DNA from: an uncultured Eubacteriales bacterium
GTDB lineage: Bacteria; Bacillota; Clostridia; Lachnospirales; CAG-274
Assembly (NCBI GenBank): GCA_949293325.1
Contig: CASFCZ010000030.1
Span: 1 to 35,570, forward strand
Reading direction: 5' to 3'
DNA length: 35,570 nucleotides
The notes below the pieces were generated by a model, which saw only the letters and a program-made list of their open reading frames with translations, made no database searches and was not told where the DNA came from. Made by a program: the position numbers and the translations under genes. Positions 30,942-35,570 of the stretch are shown here, one piece after another; the stretch's first letter is position 1, and every line of letters begins with the position of its first letter.

Positions 30942-30975
30942 GCTTAAGGATTTTAAAGGATTAAAATGCTTAAGC
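30942..30975 (-). promoter_or_regulatory. 14-bp stem in the rnc leader
   Basis: GCTTAAG (30942-30948) pairs with CTTAAGC (30969-30975), and ATTTTAA (30950-30956) with TTAAAAT (30961-30967), around an AGGA loop and a small internal loop. It ends ~33 nt above the rnc start. Confidence 0.6.
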
Positions 30976-30993
30976 CCATACATTCCTTTGTAT

Positions 30994-31020
30994 AAAAAAA
31001 ACTGCGGCATAATGCCGCAG
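30994..31020 (-). terminator. acpP terminator
   Basis: On the minus strand CTGCGGCA pairs with TGCCGCAG, with a tiny loop, followed by eight T. It lies between acpP and rnc. Confidence 0.92.
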
Positions 31021-31054
31021 CCTTGCGTACCATAACGGCAATATTGCCTTAAAA

Positions 31055-31282
31055 TCACGCCTTGTCCTTAATATACTTTACTGCATCGCCTACAGTCTTA
31101 ATATTCTCAGCATCCTCATTTTCAAACTCAATATCAAAAGCGGATTCAAGCTCGGAAATGATCTGGAAAATATCAAGTGAATCTGCGCCAAGATCATCTA
31201 CAAAAGAGGACTCCATAGTAATATCATCCTCGGAAATACCCATCTGATCAGCAACGATTTCTTTAACCTTATCGAATTCCAT
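31055..31282 (-). CDS. acpP: Acyl carrier protein
   Basis: A 75-aa acyl carrier protein, the standard length, that carries fatty-acid intermediates on a phosphopantetheine arm. The attachment Ser is S35 in [14 protein letters not shown]. The protein is strongly acidic, and its four-helix pattern is typical. AAGGAGG lies upstream and the promoter at 31324-31352 is near consensus. It lies behind plsX on the same strand, which fits the shared role in lipid synthesis. Confidence 0.97.
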   Translation of the reverse strand: MEFDKVKEIVADQMGISEDDITMESSFVDDLGADSLDIFQIISELESAFDIEFENEDAENIKTVGDAVKYIKDKA

Positions 31283-31323
31283 TGAAATAGCCTCCTTCTA
31301 TAATTTGTTTTAACATCATTAAT

Positions 31324-31352
31324 ACTATACTAGATAAAATATGGTTTGTCAA
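31324..31352 (-). promoter_or_regulatory. acpP promoter
   Basis: On the minus strand consensus TTGACA (31347-31352), a 17-bp spacer and TATAGT (31324-31329). This is one of the best promoters in the window. Confidence 0.88.
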
Positions 31353-31396
31353 TATATTTAAGGCTTTGGTTACCACAATTTTAAACCCAGAATATA

Positions 31397-32389
31397 TCAA
31401 AGTTTTTCCTGAATTTTATTGACAATATCCCCGTCTATAAAGCTTACACACTGCTTGATGGCACCCTTAACCGCCCTTGCATCACTATTGCCGTGTGCCT
31501 TTACAACAAGGGCCTTAAGTCCCAGGAAGGGAGCTCCCCCTACATCAGCATAGTCAAAATGCTTTTTAATCCGTCTAAAGGCACCTGAGGCTATAAGAGC
31601 ACCCAGTTTAGACAGGGGGCTTGCCATAAGTTCCTTTTTAACAAGCTTAAGTATGGACTTGCCAAAGCCCTCCATAAGTTTAAGGACTACATTGCCTACA
31701 AAGGCATCAGCCACCATTACATCCACATCACCCTTTGGAATATCCCTTGCCTCAAGATTACCTGCAAAGTTTATGCCCTCAGCCTCACTTAGCAAGCCGT
31801 AGGTTTCCTTAACAAGGGCATTACCCTTTTCGCTCTCCACACCGATATTAATAAGTCCCACCTTTGGATTTTTAACACCGAAGATGTTTTCAACATAAAC
31901 ACTGCCCATTTTGGCAAACTGTACAAGGTACTGGGGTTTTGCATCAACATTTGCACCTGCATCTATAAGGAGGGAAAAGCCCTTGTCAGTAGGTATCATA
32001 GTACCCAGTGCAGGTCGCTCCACCCCGGGTATCCTGCCGATGATAACGGTTGCACCTGTAAGAAGGGCACCTGTATTGCCTGCGGATACAAAGGCAGATG
32101 CCTCACCCTTTTTTACCATATTAAGACCTATTACCATAGAGGAATTTTTCTTTTTACGGATAGCAACGGTAGGTACCTCACCGGTTTCAATAACCTCATC
32201 GGCATTTATTACATGGATACGGCTGCTGTCATAGCTATACTTTGCAAGCTCAGCCTTTACCGCATCCTCTCTGCCGACCAGGGCTATTTTATATGGTATA
32301 TCCTTTGAAGCCTCTACAGCCCCCTTGACTATCTCACCAGGGGCGTTGTCACCACCCATGGCATCTACAGCAATGATTATATCAGACAT
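31397..32389 (-). CDS. plsX: Phosphate acyltransferase PlsX
   Basis: A 330-aa PlsX, which makes acyl-phosphate from acyl-ACP for the PlsY step of phospholipid synthesis. The N-terminal IIIAVDAMGGDNAPGEIVKG, then VSAGNTGALLTGATVIIGRI, LLIDAGANVDAKP and VADAFVGNVVLKLMEG are family signatures. Start 32389 is chosen because GGGAGGT lies 6 bp upstream; the open frame runs on to 32584, but that part includes the promoter and codes for unlike sequence. Its neighbours acpP and rnc follow on the same strand. No fapR-like regulator is adjacent. Confidence 0.95.
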   Translation of the reverse strand: MSDIIIAVDAMGGDNAPGEIVKGAVEASKDIPYKIALVGREDAVKAELAKYSYDSSRIHVINADEVIETGEVPTVAIRKKKNSSMVIGLNMVKKGEASAFVSAGNTGALLTGATVIIGRIPGVERPALGTMIPTDKGFSLLIDAGANVDAKPQYLVQFAKMGSVYVENIFGVKNPKVGLINIGVESEKGNALVKETYGLLSEAEGINFAGNLEARDIPKGDVDVMVADAFVGNVVLKLMEGFGKSILKLVKKELMASPLSKLGALIASGAFRRIKKHFDYADVGGAPFLGLKALVVKAHGNSDARAVKGAIKQCVSFIDGDIVNKIQEKL

Positions 32390-32423
32390 AATAAACCTCC
32401 CATACGGATCAATCAATAAAAAG

Positions 32424-32452
32424 AGTATAGCACAAAGGAAATTTGAAATCAA
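32424..32452 (-). promoter_or_regulatory. plsX promoter
   Basis: On the minus strand TTGATT (32447-32452), a 17-bp spacer and TATACT (32424-32429), 34 bp above plsX. Confidence 0.8.
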
Positions 32453-32525
32453 CCTGTATACCCCCTCCTTATCATAAAAAACAACCGGAAAAATATACTT
32501 GCCTTTCATATGCAAATTTACATAT

Positions 32526-32558
32526 AAAAAAAGCAGGAAAGCTCTGAAGCCTTCCTGC
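32526..32558 (-). terminator. Terminator of the cation transporter gene
   Basis: On the minus strand GCAGGAAGGCT pairs with AGCTTTCCTGC (11 bp, one G-U pair) with a TCAG loop, followed by seven T. Confidence 0.92.
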
Positions 32559-32616
32559 ATATTGATAACATAATTTAAGTACAATACTAAACAGCCTGCA
32601 ACTATTTTTCCTCAAA

Positions 32617-33546
32617 TCAATTTACAGAACTATCAGCAGGGTTTACATGAATCATAATGTGCTTAACATCGGAAAACTGTTGTTCCACATTCCTGTGTAC
32701 ACGCTCGGCCACCTCATGGGCATCCCTGAGGGATTTATCCCCGTCAACGGATATTTCAAGATCAATGTAGACCCTGTTTCCGAACATTCTTGAGTGCAAC
32801 ATATCCACACTCCTTACATCCTCCTGCTTTAATATATACTCCCTGAGATTTTTTTCATATTCCTCTCCGCAGGATGTGTCCAGCATTTTAACCAGTGCAT
32901 CCTTTGAAATATCATAGGCAATCTTTACTATAAAAAGGCATATCACAACACTTGCCACAGAATCCAGTACAGGAAATCCAAGCATAGCCCCGGCAATACC
33001 TGTTAAAGAACCAACAGACGAAAGGGCATCTGACCGATGATGCCAGGCATCTGCCAGAAATGCAGCGGAATTAATTAGCTTTGCATAATAGCGTGTATAC
33101 CAGTACATTGCCTCTTTAACCACAATGGAAACAACAGCCGCCACAAGGGCTATGGCACCCGGAACCATAAGTTTTCCATAATTTCCCGAAATAATATTGT
33201 CCACCCCTGCCTTGCCTACTCCGATACCAGTCAGCATCAGCACAAATCCAAGAAGAAGGGACGCAACACATTCCAGACGTTCATGTCCATAGGGATGGGC
33301 GTTATCTGCATCCCTTTTTGAAACCTTAACTCCGATGAATGCTACCAGGGTTGTAAAGACATCTGAGAAGGAATGGATGGAATCCGAAATCATTGCACCG
33401 GAATTGCCTACAATTCCCGCAAACAATTTAAATCCCGACAGTACCGTATTTCCTATTAAGCTGACAAGGGACATATTTCTGATAACTGCCTGTTCATTAA
33501 CTGGCTTTGGAGCTGATTGATTTGTTTTTTCATACCTGGTTGTCAT
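32617..33546 (-). CDS. Cation diffusion facilitator (metal efflux)
   Basis: A 309-aa CDF transporter that exports divalent metals in exchange for protons. About six membrane helices are followed by a cytoplasmic ferredoxin-like domain (DVRSVDMLHSRMFGNRVYIDLEISVDG). The metal site is seen as DSIHSFSDVFTT in helix 2 and HHRSDALSS in helix 5, giving the Asp and His/Asp ligands. Start 33546 follows AGGAGGAT; the open frame reaches further upstream, but into the riboswitch leader. The NiCo riboswitch before it suggests that it exports cobalt, nickel or iron(II) rather than zinc. Confidence 0.93.
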   Translation of the reverse strand: MTTRYEKTNQSAPKPVNEQAVIRNMSLVSLIGNTVLSGFKLFAGIVGNSGAMISDSIHSFSDVFTTLVAFIGVKVSKRDADNAHPYGHERLECVASLLLGFVLMLTGIGVGKAGVDNIISGNYGKLMVPGAIALVAAVVSIVVKEAMYWYTRYYAKLINSAAFLADAWHHRSDALSSVGSLTGIAGAMLGFPVLDSVASVVICLFIVKIAYDISKDALVKMLDTSCGEEYEKNLREYILKQEDVRSVDMLHSRMFGNRVYIDLEISVDGDKSLRDAHEVAERVHRNVEQQFSDVKHIMIHVNPADSSVN

Positions 33547-33636
33547 AAAAGAATCCTCCTGTTTTAACGCAAATAATGACAGTGATATTTCTCTTATGAG
33601 CACCCCATTGAGATAATCTGTTCCAGAAATGAATAT

Positions 33637-33675
33637 AAAAAAACATCTATGGAACATACAACTGTCCCACAGATG
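33637..33675 (-). terminator. Riboswitch-controlled terminator
   Basis: On the minus strand ACATCTGTGG (33675-33666) pairs with CCATAGATGT (33652-33643), with one G-U pair, then seven T. Its 5' arm is shared with the last aptamer stem, so the two folds exclude each other. Confidence 0.88.
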
Positions 33676-33738
33676 TTAAATCTGCTGCCGTATTAACGGC
33701 CCGGCCCCATGCCCTAACGGGTCATTGCCTGCTCAGTT
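33660..33738 (-). ncRNA. NiCo (czcD) riboswitch aptamer
   Basis: The minus strand reads AACTGAGCAGGCAATGACC at its 5' side and ATCTGTGGGACAGTT at its 3' side, the conserved ends of the NiCo family as I recall them. The four helices are seen: P1 AACTG/CAGTT; P2 ATG-ACCC/GGG-CAT; P3 GCCGT/ACGGC; P4 CAGAT/ATCTG. The conserved GCCGGGC junction is present. The family binds Ni or Co cooperatively, and iron(II) has also been proposed. Metal binding should hold P4 and block the terminator, giving an ON switch for the efflux gene. The 414-bp stretch 33547-33960 holds no other gene. Confidence 0.92.
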
Positions 33739-33754
33739 TGTACTGTTCATCCCT

Positions 33755-33771
33755 CACCTTGAATCAAGGTG
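33755..33771 (-). repeat. Hairpin just upstream of the riboswitch
   Basis: CACCTTGA-A-TCAAGGTG is a perfect 8-bp palindrome, 17 bases beyond the aptamer 5' end. It may insulate the aptamer or be an operator. Confidence 0.5.
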
Positions 33772-33882
33772 TAATGCAGTGCAAAGAGTTTTTTAATATA
33801 TCTTATTCTCTCTGTAGGAAAAAGGTTCCTGCAATTTACACCTTTGTCAATTTGTCAGGGATGGGGCTGGATTTCTGCACAG

Positions 33883-33915
33883 AAAAAGGGAACTGCTCAA
33901 AAGATCAGTTCCCTT
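33883..33915 (-). terminator. cstA terminator
   Basis: On the minus strand AAGGGAACTG pairs with CAGTTCCCTT (10 bp), followed by a short T-tract. Confidence 0.85.
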
Positions 33916-33960
33916 AGATTTCAAAAAAACTTTATAAATTAGCCAAAGGCAAAACCTTTA

Positions 33961-35570
33961 TTATTCCTTACCTACTTTTGCAAGCTTTCCAAAGCAGTGT
34001 ACAGCAACAAGAAGACCAAGAGCCATAAGAAGGATGGCAACTATAAGCTGAAGTCCGCCTACCATAAATACAAAGGAACCTTCACCTATACTCTTGATGA
34101 TACCGATTACTGACTGTACAAGGGCAGTAAAAGTAACCACAAGCATCATGCACATAGGGAAGTAAAGGGTCCAGCCTGTTCTGCCTGTAGTACGTAAGAA
34201 TACGGAAAGTGCAATAAGTACAAGTGAGGCAAGGAGCTGGTTTGCAGCACCGAAAAGAGGCCATACGTTGTTATATCCACCAAGGGTAAGAAGGAAGCCG
34301 AAGAAAAGAGTTATAATAGTAGCAAAGTGCTTGTTACAAAGTACCTTCTGTATACCCTTCCAATCCTTAGGATCAGAGCTGTCACCCATGAAAAGCTCCT
34401 GGAATGACATTCTGCCGATACGTGCAACAGAGTCAAGGGAGGTAAGGGCAAGAGCCGATACACACATTGTCATAAAGCTGTTTGCAACATAAGCAGGAAT
34501 ATTAAGCTTTTCAAGGAAAGCTGCAATATTAATTGAGAATATCTGGAATGGAGTTGCACCCTCAGGAAGCTCAACACCTGTTGCTGAAACTGCAATAACA
34601 AGGGCAATAACACCAAGAAGGGACTCCACCATCATTGCGCCGTAACCTACAAAGAGCATATCCTTTTCATTGGAGATTGTCTTTGAGGATGTGCCTGAAG
34701 ATACAAGGCTGTGGAAACCAGAAACAGCACCGCAGGCAATGGTAATAAAGAGGGTTGGGAACAAGTACTGTCCGCTTGCATTTGTAAAGCCGTTAAAGGC
34801 ATTACCTTCAATAGTTGGGTGAGCAACAACAAGACCCACTACCGCACCTATTATCATAAAGATAAGAAGGAAGGAGCTTAAATAGTCCCTTGGCTGCATA
34901 AGAAGCCACATAGGCATAACAGCTGCAAGGAAAAGGTAAACAAATACAACTCCGAGCCATGCGTTCTTATCAAGATATATAGGTACTGCCATACCTACTG
35001 CAAGCATTGCAAAAAGAAGAACAATACCTATAACAAACTCAAGTTTCTGATTTGGCTTAAACTTTTTGATGGAAAGACCGAAAAGAATAGCCACTACAAT
35101 AAAGAGCATGGATATTGATGCAGCTGCTGCATTAGGTGCATTCTTTACTACCTCACCTGTTACGGCATCGGTAGAAAAGCCATTGAAAGTACTTGCAACT
35201 ATATCTGCAAAGGCAGCTATAACAAGGAGTGTAAAAAGCCATGCAAAGAGAAGGAAAAGCTTTTTACCTGTCTTGCCTATGTACTTTTCAATTATCATAC
35301 CTATTGACTTACCATCATTTTTAACTGAGGCATACAGTGCACCGAAGTCCTGTACGGCACCGAAGAAAGTACCGCCGATAAGAAGCCACAGCAATACAGG
35401 AAGCCAACCGAAGGCTGCTGCCAGGATAGGTCCTGTAACAGGGCCTGCACCTGCTATTGATGAAAACTGATGAGAAAATACCTCCAGTTTATGTGATGGT
35501 ACATAATCCTCACCATCTTCATGGGTATAGGCAGGGGTCTTTGCCTTTGGATCAATTCCCCACCTGTTTG
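33961..35570 (-). CDS. cstA: CstA-family carbon starvation/peptide transporter, partial
   Basis: About 535 residues are visible; the 5' end lies beyond the right edge. An open frame runs to the edge without a stop: the visible N-part reads YTHEDGEDYVPSHKLEVFSH then QFSSIAGAGPVTGPI, the strongly conserved CstA block. Later blocks are FGAVQDFGALYASVKNDGKS, GFHSLVSSGTSSKT and LFGAANQLLASL. At least a dozen membrane helices are present. CstA proteins import peptides or pyruvate under carbon limitation. The apparent start codon at 35394 is an internal TTG leucine, so the gene is not short. Its own terminator is at 33883-33915. Confidence 0.93.
   Translation of the reverse strand, partial: NRWGIDPKAKTPAYTHEDGEDYVPSHKLEVFSHQFSSIAGAGPVTGPILAAAFGWLPVLLWLLIGGTFFGAVQDFGALYASVKNDGKSIGMIIEKYIGKTGKKLFLLFAWLFTLLVIAAFADIVASTFNGFSTDAVTGEVVKNAPNAAAASISMLFIVVAILFGLSIKKFKPNQKLEFVIGIVLLFAMLAVGMAVPIYLDKNAWLGVVFVYLFLAAVMPMWLLMQPRDYLSSFLLIFMIIGAVVGLVVAHPTIEGNAFNGFTNASGQYLFPTLFITIACGAVSGFHSLVSSGTSSKTISNEKDMLFVGYGAMMVESLLGVIALVIAVSATGVELPEGATPFQIFSINIAAFLEKLNIPAYVANSFMTMCVSALALTSLDSVARIGRMSFQELFMGDSSDPKDWKGIQKVLCNKHFATIITLFFGFLLTLGGYNNVWPLFGAANQLLASLVLIALSVFLRTTGRTGWTLYFPMCMMLVVTFTALVQSVIGIIKSIGEGSFVFMVGGLQLIVAILLMALGLLVAVHCFGKLAKVGKE

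Noticed and set aside
33961..35394. CstA gene starting at 35394
   Set aside because: That codon is an internal TTG; the conserved frame continues unbroken to the right edge.
1..35570. Prophage, integrative element or defence island
   Set aside because: No integrase, transposase, phage structural gene, tRNA att site or restriction gene is visible; gene content is chromosomal housekeeping plus the pilus operon.

Overview
The window reads as a chromosomal segment of an anaerobic, moderately AT-rich Firmicute of class Clostridia, probably Lachnospiraceae or a close relative. The reasons are strong AGGAGG ribosome-binding sites, sigma-A promoters with 17-bp spacers, plsX-acpP-rnc and YqeG-aro-efp gene orders, a DUF815 ATPase, a copper-amine-oxidase-like stalk protein and a NiCo riboswitch. 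No transposase, integrase, tRNA or rRNA is visible. Genus cannot be decided from the sequence.

Layout. 1-340: a dense run of short perfect hairpins. 367-780: a PerR-type regulator with a promoter/operator. 1013-2009: no protein gene, but a strong promoter, many nested helices and a terminator, which together look like a ~1-kb structured noncoding RNA. 2206-6844 (minus): xylulokinase, an unknown membrane protein, a DUF815 ATPase and an Orn/Lys/Arg decarboxylase. 6937-9931 (plus): YqeG phosphatase, three overlapping shikimate genes (aroE, aroK, aroQ) and EF-P.

10068-20114 (minus) is a ten-gene type IV pilus operon, transcribed pilC, pilM, pilN, pilO, a large PilX-like protein, two minor pilins, pilB, pilT. 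It has no recognisable major pilin or prepilin peptidase. The PilX-like protein carries a bactofilin-like repeat region interrupted by three Cys/His knuckles. 20403-22466 (minus): a LysR-type protein reduced to its DNA-binding domain, and a PutP-type symporter. 22590-22841 is an unusual repeat block: three 38/39-bp-spaced TGACGTCA repeats, a 10-bp-phased AT-rich tandem array and a G-rich hairpin. 22961-23890 (minus): a secreted stalk-domain protein behind an ECF-sigma-like promoter.

24024-27585 (plus): aminotransferase, DUF218 protein, methyltransferase and Hsp33. 27639-32389 (minus): leuS, rnc, acpP and plsX. 32617-33738 (minus): a cation diffusion facilitator under a NiCo riboswitch with a visible terminator switch. 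33961 to the right edge (minus): a CstA-family protein cut by the window end.

The most promising undescribed items are the large RNA at about 1025-2009, the repeat block at 22590-22841, the hairpin array at 1-340 and the Cys/His-knuckle pilus protein. All family names come from recognising motifs by eye; no database search was possible. The count of nine or ten pilus genes depends on whether the gene at 13948-16326 is accepted as PilX-like; nine coding regions are listed.
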